From Campanula takesimana (lineage: Eukaryota > Streptophyta > Magnoliopsida > Asterales > Campanulaceae): a stretch of 64,000 nucleotides of DNA. Positions within the stretch are counted from its first letter, which is position 1, and each line of letters begins with the position of its first letter. The stretch covers positions 1,364,001 through 1,428,000 of the forward strand of contig JAOWBW010000191.1 of NCBI GenBank assembly GCA_026119855.1. The letters run 5' to 3'. The position numbers were made by a program, and so were the translations under genes. The notes under the pieces were generated by a model, which saw only the letters and a program-made list of their open reading frames with translations, was not told the origin of the DNA and ran no database searches. Of this stretch, positions 53,302 through 63,031 are shown in pieces.

Positions 53302-53876
53302 TCATTTAAAGAGAAACTCTTTCTCTAAAAAAGCACCATCTCGTGCAACAAACACTTTGTTGTCCGCGCGGTTGTAAAAGTAGTATCCTTTAGTTTCCTT
53401 AGGATATCCCACGAAAATACATTTATCAGACTTGTGTGCGAGTTTGTCAGAGATAAGCCTCTTGACATATGCCTCACAGCCCCAAATCTTCATAAAAGAA
53501 AGATTAGGCTTCTTTCCCTTCCACATCTCATATGGTGTCTTTGGAATAGATTTTGTTGGAACATTATTAAGTGTAAGAGAAGCAGTTTCTAGTGCATGTC
53601 CCCAAAAGGATAAAGGAAGATCAACTTGACTCATCATGGAGCGGACCATATCCAATAAAGTCCTATTTTCCGCTCAGACACACCATTCCATTGTGGTGTT
53701 CCAGGCAGAGTTAATGGTGAAACAAATCCACAATCTTTAAGATGATTGTCAAATTCTTGGCTTAAATACTCACCACCACGATCAGATCGAAGAGCTTTAA
53801 TAGTTTTGCCAAGTTGATTCTGTACTTCATTTTGAAATATTCTAAATATCTCAAAAGATTCACTTTTATGTTTCAT
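53302..53876 (-). pseudogene. Copia-C integrase core and C-terminus
   Basis: Two overlapping frames. 53634-53876 has IKALRSDRGGEYLSQEFDNH (second D) and GTPQWNGVSERK (the E). 53302-53655 has MMSQVDLPLSFWGHALETAS, TPYEMWKGKKPNLSFMKIWG and CIFVGYPKETKGYYFYN. A frameshift at about 53,650 breaks the enzyme. Upstream integrase codons are at 53,925-54,158. Confidence 0.85.
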
Positions 53877-53924
53877 TAAGTAGACATAGCCATATCTACT
53901 AAAATCATCGGTGAATGTTATGAA

Positions 53925-54583
53925 CTACTGATATCCTCCCCTAGCACTGCTGCTCATTGGTCCACACACATCAGTATGTATGAGTCCCAATAAGTCACTA
54001 GCCCTTTCACTACTCTTAGTAAAAGGTGTCTTTGTCATCTTTCTAAGTAAACAAGACTCACAAGTTTCATATGATTCAAAATCATGTGAATCTAAAAGTC
54101 CGTACCCATGGAGTTTTGAGATACATTTCTCATAATATGATAAAGACGGCAATACCACAAATAAGTATGATTTACATCATTAGGTTTGGATTTCTTATTT
54201 ACATTATAAATATTCTCATTATTTGCATTCTCAACGTCAAGAACATAAAGGCCATTAAATGAACATGCAGTACAATAAAGCATATCATTTAAATAAATAG
54301 AAAACTTCTTATTTTTAATAAGAAAACTATAACCTTCATTATCCAAACAAGAAACTGAAATAATATTTTACTCAAATCCGGAACGTAATAACAATTGTTC
54401 AAAACAAGAATTAATCCGCTAGGTAAAATGACATCATATGTTCGTACGGCTAATGCAGCAACTCTTGCTCCATTCCCCATGCGTAGGTCCACTTCGACAT
54501 CTTTGAGTAGCCTTCTATTCCTTAGTGCCTGCACATTTAAACAAATGTGGATCCACATCCGGTATCTAATACCCAGGAACTAG
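53925..54583 (-). pseudogene. Copia-C protease and integrase N-terminus
   Basis: The protease motif (WVLDTGCGS, near 54,552-54,580) is followed by a one-base shift and the frame LNVQALRNRRLLKDVEVDLR, NNCYYVPDLSK. The next frame holds FNGLYVLDVENANNENIYNV and YLWYCRLYHI, the pre-integrase finger in mutated form (normally HxRLGH). The last frame has CESCLLRKMTKTPFTKSSER and LLGLIHTDVCGPMSSSARGG (first integrase D). At least three frame changes occur. Confidence 0.8.
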
Positions 54584-55471
54584 AAGTAGAATATCTATAA
54601 CATAAATATCTGAAGTAGAAGTAGTCCCACTGCCCTTCTTGTTCTTTAACTCTTCCTTGTAAACCTTGTAATTACGTTTCCAATGACCAATCTCATTGCA
54701 GTGGAAACAGATTGCATCCTTTTGGGAAGTAGGTTTAGCCATATTAGTATAGGGAACAATTGCCTTACTAATTTTGGGTTTGACAACTTTTGCCTTACCC
54801 TTTCTTTTGCCTTTTGAGTCCTTTCCTTCTCTTGACACTACGAGCACAGGAGCGACTTCTTTACCGATTTTCTTTTCCGCTATCTTTAGCATCCCATGAA
54901 ACTCAGTCAGGGACTTATCCATGCCATGCATATTAAAGTTCATGACGAACTGATTATAGCTTTTGGGCAATGAATTAAGATTAATATCAGTGGCCAACTC
55001 AACATCAATGCGATGGACAAGCCTCTCTAGATGCTCAAAGTGAGCCTTCATCTTTAGAACATGAGGGCCCACATCCTGCCCATCGTTCATCTTGCATGAG
55101 ACAATGGCAGCTATAGTGTCGAACCTTTCTTGCCTTGCCTGTTCTTGAAACATGTCTTTCAACTCAACAGCAAGGTCATGTGCCTCCAAGTGTTCAAGAT
55201 TCTTCTGAAGCTCAGAACACATTGCAGCAAGCATGAGACAACCCACCTCACGAGAATCACTTTTGTGCTTCTTGTAGGCGTTTATCTCATCCTTAGGGGC
55301 AGATGATTCAGGTTCCTCAGGAACAGGTTCATCAAGAATATATAGCTTATATTCATGCTTTAGAACAATTCTAAGGCTTCGGATCCAATCCGTGAAGTTA
55401 GCTCCATTCTCTTGAAGTTTTTCCTTCTCAAGGATAGATCGCAATGATAAAGAAATTGTATTTTGAGCCAT
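54566..55471 (-). CDS. gag: Copia-C gag (301-aa frame, knuckle damaged)
   Basis: Starts MAQNTISLSLRSILEKEKLQ at 55471, with the usual copia gag opening (ENGANFTDWIRSLRIVLKHE). It continues through a UBN2-like capsid domain (residues about 60-200, with LEAHDLAVELKDMFQEQARQ) and a lysine-rich basic segment. The zinc knuckle is CFHCNEIGHWKRNY: the last cysteine of CX2CX4HX4C is replaced by tyrosine. It should continue into the protease in the same frame, but the frame ends at 54566, just beside the protease motif, through a stop. The rest is intact, so lesions in this element are concentrated in pol. Confidence 0.8.
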   Translation of the reverse strand: MAQNTISLSLRSILEKEKLQENGANFTDWIRSLRIVLKHEYKLYILDEPVPEEPESSAPKDEINAYKKHKSDSREVGCLMLAAMCSELQKNLEHLEAHDLAVELKDMFQEQARQERFDTIAAIVSCKMNDGQDVGPHVLKMKAHFEHLERLVHRIDVELATDINLNSLPKSYNQFVMNFNMHGMDKSLTEFHGMLKIAEKKIGKEVAPVLVVSREGKDSKGKRKGKAKVVKPKISKAIVPYTNMAKPTSQKDAICFHCNEIGHWKRNYKVYKEELKNKKGSGTTSTSDIYVIDILLLVPGY

Positions 55472-56949
55472 TATCTACAATTATGCAAACATGTAATCAT
55501 GTATAAGTACCAACTTAATTAAAGATATTACAAATATTAATATTTCATAAATACTCCCACTAAATTATATAACCTTCATATACATCCAATGTATAATATA
55601 ATTTAAATGGGCTAAGATCCATATTTCATTTAATTTTACATCCGCGAGGGCATGATGCATAAAATTAAACTATTTAGGTAGATAACTCCTTATCAATCAT
55701 ATCATATATGACTCTTAGATCTTTTATGAGATTCTATCAAGACATCATATGTCATGCATGTTTTAATCTCATCTGTGCCTTAGGCCCAAAACTCTTTTGA
55801 TAGCCTAATTAAGTCAACCCACTTTAAACGCATAGGAACCACTCTTTCACTCATCTTGTTCATACATGAATAAAATCAATGCACCTCGCGATGGTTAGAG
55901 CGCGCATGAAAGTACCCATGTAATCCCAAGTGTTTTAATCATGGGTTGGCACGTGACTTAAATTTTAAAGAAGGTCCACAACATGTAGCATATAACACAT
56001 TTATGATCACATAAGATAAACATGTTACTCATCAAGTTTAGTCATTAAATTAATCTCCATTAATTTAAGCATGATATTATGTGTCATTAATTTCTCTATA
56101 ATTATGAGGATGAGACTCTTTTGAACTTTGGTTATCATCTCCAAATCAAGACAACAAGAAGTGCGGCCGAACTAAGCCATAAGGCAACCACAATTCCGCA
56201 CTAATTCAAGAAACCAATAAAGTAGTCCATGTGGCCGAAACTAAGCAATAGATGGTCTCGATGAACGTAGGCCAATTGCATTCACAATTCCACATGAATC
56301 TCCAAATTTTGATTCAAGAACTTTGTTTCTCAATTTTAGCAATTATGAACTCTCCATAATTCTAACTTCGTTTTATCTTTGAATCTTTGATTGCGATCAA
56401 GTTTGGGAAACACAGTCTCGAGAACGTAGGCTAGCCTTCCAAACCTTGAACCAATCTCAGAATTCAACAGACTAAAACAAATAGGAATTTCAAACCACTG
56501 GCCCATCCCACGACCCAAGGCAGCTCCCCGCACCAGACTCGGAGGTCCGGCCGGGTCGCATGCTTGGTCCGGTCGGATCCTCTGAAAAACTGAATTTTTC
56601 AAGTTCAAAAATTTGTCTCAAAATTGTTTTTCCCCGATTCAATTAGGATTTCGTGTTCTTGATGATCCAATCACCATGAACATCAGAACCTTGAATAAAC
56701 AATTTATTCATGAATCTCTTAGATTATCAAAACTTTGATCAAATCAAAAATTAATGATCCAAACAATTTTAAATCCAACATAATTTTTATTGCAATTGAA
56801 TAGTGCGATTAAAGTTTATAAAACAATAAACCACATAAAACGCATATAACACATAAACATCATAATCCCAATATTCAAATCATGATAGGCACATAAACAA
56901 TTATATACATACAACATGATTATGTATTGAAATAATCAACATGAACGGG
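55472..56949 (-). other. Copia-C 5' leader
   Basis: 1.48 kb between PBS and gag, AT-rich, no ORF of note. A pair of GGTCCGGCCGG and GGTCCGGTCGG motifs at 56,541-56,576 repeats the palindromic motif found in the LTR. AAACACAGTCTCGAGAACGT and GATGGTCTCGATGAACGTAG share a loose ~20-bp similarity at 56,250-56,430. Confidence 0.6.
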
Positions 56950-56961
56950 GCTCTGATACCA
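56950..56961 (-). other. Copia-C primer binding site
   Basis: The minus strand reads TGGTATCAGAGC one base after the LTR end CCCAACA, the initiator tRNA-Met-type PBS. Confidence 0.85.
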
Positions 56962-56962
56962 C

Positions 56963-58447
56963 TGTTGGGTTTAGTAGTAACATGCGCAGCGGAATATAGC
57001 ATTTAAAATTTATGAAACCCAAAGCTTATAGATCAATTCATTTGATTAAGTCAAAATACATCTACGATGAATATAAGAATACTAACCCTTGAAGCGTTTG
57101 ATTTAACAATCTTGAATTTGATGGAGCTTTTCAAACTTGATCATGAACACAATCACGAACAAGATCAAGAACTTGGAGATGATAAGCTTCACCCTCTAAC
57201 GGTATCCACACCACGAACGAATATCAAGAAGCTCTTGATCATGGTTGCTAGACCAATATGTGAAAACTCTTTTCACAAAGATGAACTATATAGAATTAAT
57301 ATGTGTTCTTGTTCTTCACAATTATGATCTTAGAACAAGAAAATAGTCTCTCAAACTCTTTGGAGGCTTTCACAATGCATAGGACTGATTAGGTCTGTTA
57401 TAGGCTGTTTATATACTTGTTAGACCTACTCCAAATAGGTAACAAGTGATTAAACCCGCAAGAAAACGTATTAGGAAAATCCCAGTCAAAACAGGACTAA
57501 AGGTCCGACCGGGTATTGATCCTGGTCCGGCCGGATCCCTCAAGGTCCTCCCGGGTCCTTTGGGTGGTCCGACCGGACCTCTCCATTTTCCAGTTTTCTC
57601 CTCTAATTTCCTAATATTCCTTAAAGGCTCTTCGACCCATAATTCTAACTAAGTCCTTTTAAGATTCGTTCTAATGTGTGTGACCCTTTAAGATTGCAGT
57701 AAGTTGGCAATGGATATAAACCCATAAGATATGGTTAGGTTCTAGCAAACCGTCATACCTACCCAATTAGTGTAACTATATAAGTTCGTATCCTTTATAG
57801 AACATATTACAATCTCTTTGTTCACGATGTCTATTGAACGTAAGCCATGGTCAATGGTCAACTTACATAGTTCAATGCTTTCTCGATCCCGAATGTATTG
57901 ATAAGACAAATCTTATTTTAGCACGGCCATGCATTTCATCAATACCATTCATCGAGTGGCCAAAGCTTGACATCTCTCTTGATGAGGAACAAATCCCATC
58001 TTGACTTATTACTCTTCCCTACATGATTCCGATTACGCCAATCATATTCTTTATAGCTACCCGGTTAGGGGTAACGCTTGAATATGTCAAACGTAATGTT
58101 CATCAAGTGGAATACTGTAATAATCTCAGGTCTTAAAGATTCAAGTGATATAACTATATGAGATTTAATTAAGACATTGTGACCATGACATAAATCTCAT
58201 ACAAGTTAGTCCAGTATTTGTTCTCCAACAATTACCCATAAGTTTAATTGTATCCCATACACCATAATCATCATATGATTATCTATTAAACTTATACTAA
58301 TAATTAATCATAATTATCAGGGACGGGGATTATTATAATAAACATGCAAATGATATAATAATCAAACATTCAATATCTTTATTAAAACATAATCAATAGA
58401 TAACATTAATCGTTCACATAACGTGCCTAGAGCATACAACACCAACA
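56963..58447 (-). repeat. Copia-C 5' LTR (uninterrupted, 1485 bp)
   Basis: TGTTGGGTTTAGTAGTAACA to ACAACACCAACA, followed by AATAT. It serves as the empty-site reference for both the CACTA and Tat insertions in the partner LTR. The GGTCCGACCGG-type motif cluster is at 57,502-57,577. Confidence 0.9.
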
Positions 58448-58452
58448 AATAT

Positions 58453-59002
58453 AATTTTTATAAACTAAAAGGTTTTAAGTGGAGAAATTTGTTTTCATCA
58501 TTATAAAAATGTGAAAAAAGGGGGACAAAACCCAATTTCTCCCCTACCCAAAACATACCAGATTACCAGTCGTCCCCAAACTCCAACGCCGCAACCGTCG
58601 CCGAACTCCACCGCCACTCACCACCAGCGCCGTCGTTTTGTGCGGGAAGAATCAGGAAGTCAATCTCAGACATTTCAGAGAATCGAGTCCTTGGAGCATA
58701 TCAGCATCGTAATCTGAAACCTTCTTCCCGGATACATTTCTAGCAAGCACAAGATGAATTCCACCTAGACAAAGTCTAGATCCAACAGTGAAAATATGCT
58801 CCCTCCAGATCCCAACATTCAAGCCGACACCTTACCTCCCATCCCCAAACCCTCTCCTTTCAAACCCTCAATTTCGCAGAAACAAGTTACCAGATAAGCT
58901 CCCAAAGAAACTCCATCACCACCTTCAGAGAATATGTCAACTACTACTGTTTCACATATTTGAAATATCAATATTAATTGGGACTTCTTCTTGTTGATTT
59001 GT
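58453..59002. other. Unassigned flank right of copia-C
   Basis: I recognise no element. A CCG-rich patch (58,575-58,640) could be coding: the plus frame 58511-58717 is proline/serine-rich, and on the minus strand 58,660-58,760 reads LVLARNVSGKKVSDYDADML, which looks protein-like but matches nothing I can name. Confidence 0.3.
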
Positions 59003-59199
59003 GTAGACACCCCGCCTTGGACCGCTCACCCCGATTGCACACTTGATTTTGTGTTTCTCCCTCTTTTAAGTGTTTTCTGTTAGTTTCTGTTACTTTGGTT
59101 AAGTTCCAGACGGACTCCGTTAAGTTATGGGACTAAACTGAATAACAGTTCTAACTTTCTAGTCCATTCTATCAAAAATTGCTTTTCAGAATCGCGCGC
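59003..59199 (+). mobile_element. Truncated LTR of the Tat-PMD family
   Basis: TGTAGACACCCCGCCTTGGA onward is the reverse complement of the LTR end at 51,112-51,308 with few changes, so a second copy of that family lies here in plus orientation. It is interrupted after TCGCGCGC by the next element, and its remainder is beyond the window. Confidence 0.85.
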
Positions 59200-62023
59200 T
59201 GTAGATACCCTGATCTCGCACCCCTAAAAACCCACCTTGAATCGGTCTAAACCCTGAAACTGACCTAAAACCCTCGATTTGGCTGTGCGGGACTTCCGTG
59301 ATCCTTATCGGTGCATCGAATGGATGAACGGACTTCAAATTCATGATCAGAGCAAAAAAACGAGTAAACAGGCAAAAATTTCGTTTTTCGAGGTGCGGGA
59401 CCGGAAACGGGGCCCGTAACCCCCCGAACTGCTCGCTGTTATCCATTCTGTGCATTAAAAATATATTATTACCTTTCCTTGCTAATTGACATATATCAGA
59501 TATACCGGCGTGACCACAAAATTATTCCAAGCAACTTTCATGTTGGGCCCGCGGACAACCGGGACACCGGAGCGCGCACGACGGAGCGGAAAGACGGAGC
59601 CGGAAAGATGGTTATCCAAATTGGAAAATATCTCAAAATATCTTATCAACTGGTCAAGAAGAGCAAAAAATATATTATTGTCGTTCTTTGCTCATAAAAA
59701 TATTTCAGATATACCGGCCTGACCAAAAAAATATTCCGAGCAACTTTCATGTTGGACTCGCGGACAACCGGGACACCGGAGGCGCACACAACGGAGCAGT
59801 TACGGAGCGAAAAGCCGGAGCTGAAAAGATGGTTATCCACATTGCAAAATATCTAAGCAAGTGGTCAAGAAGAGGAAAAAATATATTATTGTCGTTCCTT
59901 TCTCATAAAAATATTTTAGATATACCGGCCTGACCAGAAAAATATTCCGAGCAACTTTCATGTTGGACCCGCGGACAACCGGGACACCGGAGACGCGCAC
60001 AACGGAGCAGTTGCGGAGTTAATGCCGGAACAGAGATAAGGAAGATGACTTGAATCCTTAGTGTAAGAAGGATAGATAATGATATAAAAAAAATCACCTC
60101 CCTCCTCCAATTTACAACCTCCCCCCTCCAATTTACAACCAATTTACAACCTCCTTCCTTCATATTACCATCTCCCTCATCCATTATTCAAAAAAGAATT
60201 CATTCACACATCACACACACACCACTCTCCATATTCACCACCACCCTTACTTGCTCTCTCTCAAGTAACCCAAAAACACCCTCAACCACCACCACACCAC
60301 CACCATAGCACCACCACCACACAAACACTAAACTCAAACCCTTTCAAACACTAAGCAAAAGCCTTAGAAAACAAACCCAAAAAAAAAAAAAGACTTCCCT
60401 TGGAAGCAAAGGGAGCACAACCTAGGCCTTATTCTCACCTTGTAATCACCTCAAAGGGTAAGATGTAGTGTTCTTATGTAATTTCTTGAGAGGTTTAGCC
60501 ACTTGTTAGGCTAAACCTCCATTTTATATTCAAAGATACAATATTGATACTCTTGTTGTTTTTTTTCTTCAAATGATATTATAATGATGTTTTGAGCTCT
60601 TGAGCATGCTATGCTATTGATCTTGTGTATATATATCATGCATGAATGAGTATCAAATCCTTGTGTGTGTTTGATTCAAGGGATTTTCAAAGAACCAACT
60701 TGTTTCCCCTCAAAAAACCTTGAATCTGTCCATAGCTTGTAATATCACGTTGTGAGAACTCATGTAATCTGACTTAGAAGCATGGATAAATGTTGTTTTG
60801 TGTTGTTAATATGTATATATATGCATGTACAAAGTTTCATGTTCATAGCTTTTCATTTGAGTTAGTTTTGATAGGTGTTTTCATGACATGAGTGAGATGC
60901 CAATAATCTGTCCATATGGTACCTTACTGACTTGTTGCTTTGTTTAGGCATAGAAAAATTGGGTTTTGGTCTTATACCACAAAAGATAACTTGTTCTAAA
61001 CAGAACAAGGAACATTATTATGTAAATATAATATTTTTAGCCTCAGTGGAAGAGTCTCTTTCCATTTTTTGTTTGAGCTCTCTGTTCTCAGATTTGTGCT
61101 TGTCCATTTCTGACATCAAAAATTAAGAAGTGTTTTGAATGACTTAAACTTGTTTGTTGGACTTTAAACTCTCCAGATCTTAACTTTGACATGTTAGGAG
61201 AAACTTTAATGTTTTGTGTCCCCCATGATTCCCCCGTTTTGATGATGAAAAAAGTGGATACGTTAGGGATGTATGAAATTCTGTCAGACTGGGCTGTGAA
61301 AAGAATTGTCTTGCATGCTTTGTTTGAACACCATAAAATGCCCCTAAAATCAAGGGAAAAATCATGGTAGATGTTTAATGTGTTAGGAAGTTTTTCTTGA
61401 CCTTTAGTTTCCAGATTGGATCAGTACAAGAACAGGTACACAAAGAAAGGTGCACAGCAGTCCCTGAAAATGTTTAGGGACGGAGTTTCGGACATTTATT
61501 TGTTTTGGGAATTGTTTCCCTTTTTGTGCAAATGTAAATATTAATCCCCCACCCCTTCATGTGTTTTATTCACTGTATATAAATGATAAAACCATTTTCT
61601 AAAACCAAGTGTGAGTCCACCCAAATCGACTCCCATTTGTGAATAAAAATGAACCTTCCTAGAATAGGAAGACCTCCATATATTAAAACCACCATTTTTT
61701 GTTAGGGCACAAAATAGCAATTCAAAAGGCATAAAATGAATCTACGTGGCACGCATATAGAGACCATCATGGGTGAAGAGAATGCCTAACCCCTTCTCTC
61801 TTCGTAACTTAGCCCCCGAACCCACTTTCTCTAAAAAAAGGTTTTTTCTTCGTTTTTCCTAAAATTAAAATGAGGTGGCGACTCTTGCAATTAAATCACA
61901 GCATCAAGAGGAAACCATTGTGTGGGAACCAAGCGCATTTCCAAAAGCGCATCAGCACAAGGCGAACCCGGATCGCTTTCGCGAGCGATCATTTCGAGGT
62001 TCGGTTTTGAGCGCGGGCTCTCA
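59200..62023 (+). repeat. 5' LTR of the right-end Tat/Ogre-like element
   Basis: It contains a triple repeat of 209-221 bp (59,491-60,030) and then CT/CA-rich sequence with runs of CACCACC (60,090-60,320). A region with TATATATA and TATATAAATG motifs follows, then GGTGGCGACTCTTGC at 61873-61887, a PBS look-alike about 150 bp before the true PBS. The exact LTR end is uncertain by a few bases because the sequence before the PBS is CTCTCATAG. Confidence 0.65.
59491..60030. repeat. Three tandem repeats of 209-221 bp
   Basis: Units start near 59,491, 59,700 and 59,921. Each has GATATACCGGCxTGACC, GAGCAACTTTCATGTTGGAC, CCGCGGACAACCGGGACACC, an ACGGAGC-rich part, GATGGTTATCCA and TATATTATTGTCGTTC. 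The third is cut short after GCCGGAACAG. Confidence 0.85.
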
Positions 62024-62026
62024 TAG

Positions 62027-62044
62027 TGGCGACTCTGCTGGGGA
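62027..62044 (+). other. Primer binding site of the right-end element (Tat type)
   Basis: TGGCGACTCTGCTGGGGA, differing from the Tat-PMD PBS by one base (CTCT instead of CTCC). Confidence 0.75.
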
Positions 62045-63031
62045 CTTTGTTTTAAAGTGGGCTAGACTCTAAATCTTTGTGTTTGCCATGCTTTATGTGC
62101 CTTACTTGGGGTGTATATATCTGTGCCCTAACCTCTGTTTTGCAGGGGCGTTTTTTCGCTTATCTTATTTGTATATATGCATTGCGTGGTGAGTGATTCC
62201 CCAAAAAAGGGGTAAAACAAGTAAAAAGGGAAAAAAATGATTTTCTTGTTTTCTTTACGTGCTTTCAAAATGATTTTTCGAACTCATAGATACCTCACAC
62301 ACATGCACGTTTTTTGAAAAGCGTCTTAGAATCTCAAACCCGAGACGGTAAACCTGGGGCATAAGGGAGCTCACTTGACTTCCCCATAGGGTCAACGGTA
62401 CACTGTTTCCCCCTTAGCAGCGCCTACGGTCGCTGTGATGGGTGTAAGCCAAGCTTCAAAAGCCGAAATGCGATGTCCATTTTCTTTCGAAAATAACACG
62501 TCACAGACTTCATGTCGGTTTTTGTCTAAGCAATTTTACTTCAATCCTATGAATTCCCAAAAGGTTATAATCGACCTCAATTGTGGATATCATGTTGAAA
62601 TTCTTGGATTGACTTGAAATTATCAAGACCCTCACATAGACCGTAACCGAATGGTGGATCCCAGAAAGAGTATAGGCCCTTCGTTAGGGGCTCGGACGGC
62701 CAATAGTACAGGTGAAAAACGTTGGTCCTATACTTTGGAGAAGTATCCACTATTCCAGGATTCCATGCGAAAACATGTCAAAACAAAGCAAAGTGCTTGT
62801 CCGGCATCCATAGGTTTGTGCATTGCTTGCGCTTCAAATTTCGAACAAAAAGAAAAACAAAAAATTGGCTTATTTAATTCATAAAGCTTCATTCCCCGGA
62901 AATCTAAAATAGGTTTCCTTTTTCATCCATCTTGTAGAGGGAGAATTTCTTCTTGTTCTCTAGCGCGACATTCAAGGTCCGTTCCAGGCACCGCTTTGAT
63001 CAAAGTTCTACTCCGGTTTTCATCATCGATT
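62045..63031 (+). other. Leader between PBS and first ORF
   Basis: No convincing ORF. The sequence is GC-balanced and unlike the LTR, with short plus-strand frames (62435-62617, 62651-62884) that lack recognisable motifs. In Ogre elements an extra ORF upstream of gag is often found after such a leader. Confidence 0.45.

Larger units (their letters stand above)
32707..58447 (-). mobile_element. Copia-C: Tork-like Ty1/copia, 3' LTR split by CACTA and Tat-type insertions
   Basis: Flanked by AATAT at 32702-32706 and 58448-58452. The right LTR (56963-58447) is 1485 bp. The left LTR is in three pieces (32707-33196, 37148-37928, 51314-51527) that also add up to 1485 bp once both nested elements and one copy of each duplication are removed. 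Its own length is 8,405 bp. A PBS next to the right LTR and a polypurine complement (ATCTCCCACTTGT at 51528) next to the left LTR give minus orientation. Gag is nearly open; pol has several frameshifts. Lineage is inferred from protein motifs. Confidence 0.9.

Noticed and set aside
59479..59933. Short plus-strand ORFs (60-81 aa) in the right-end LTR
   Set aside because: They repeat with the 209-221-bp units and shift frame between them; no domain.
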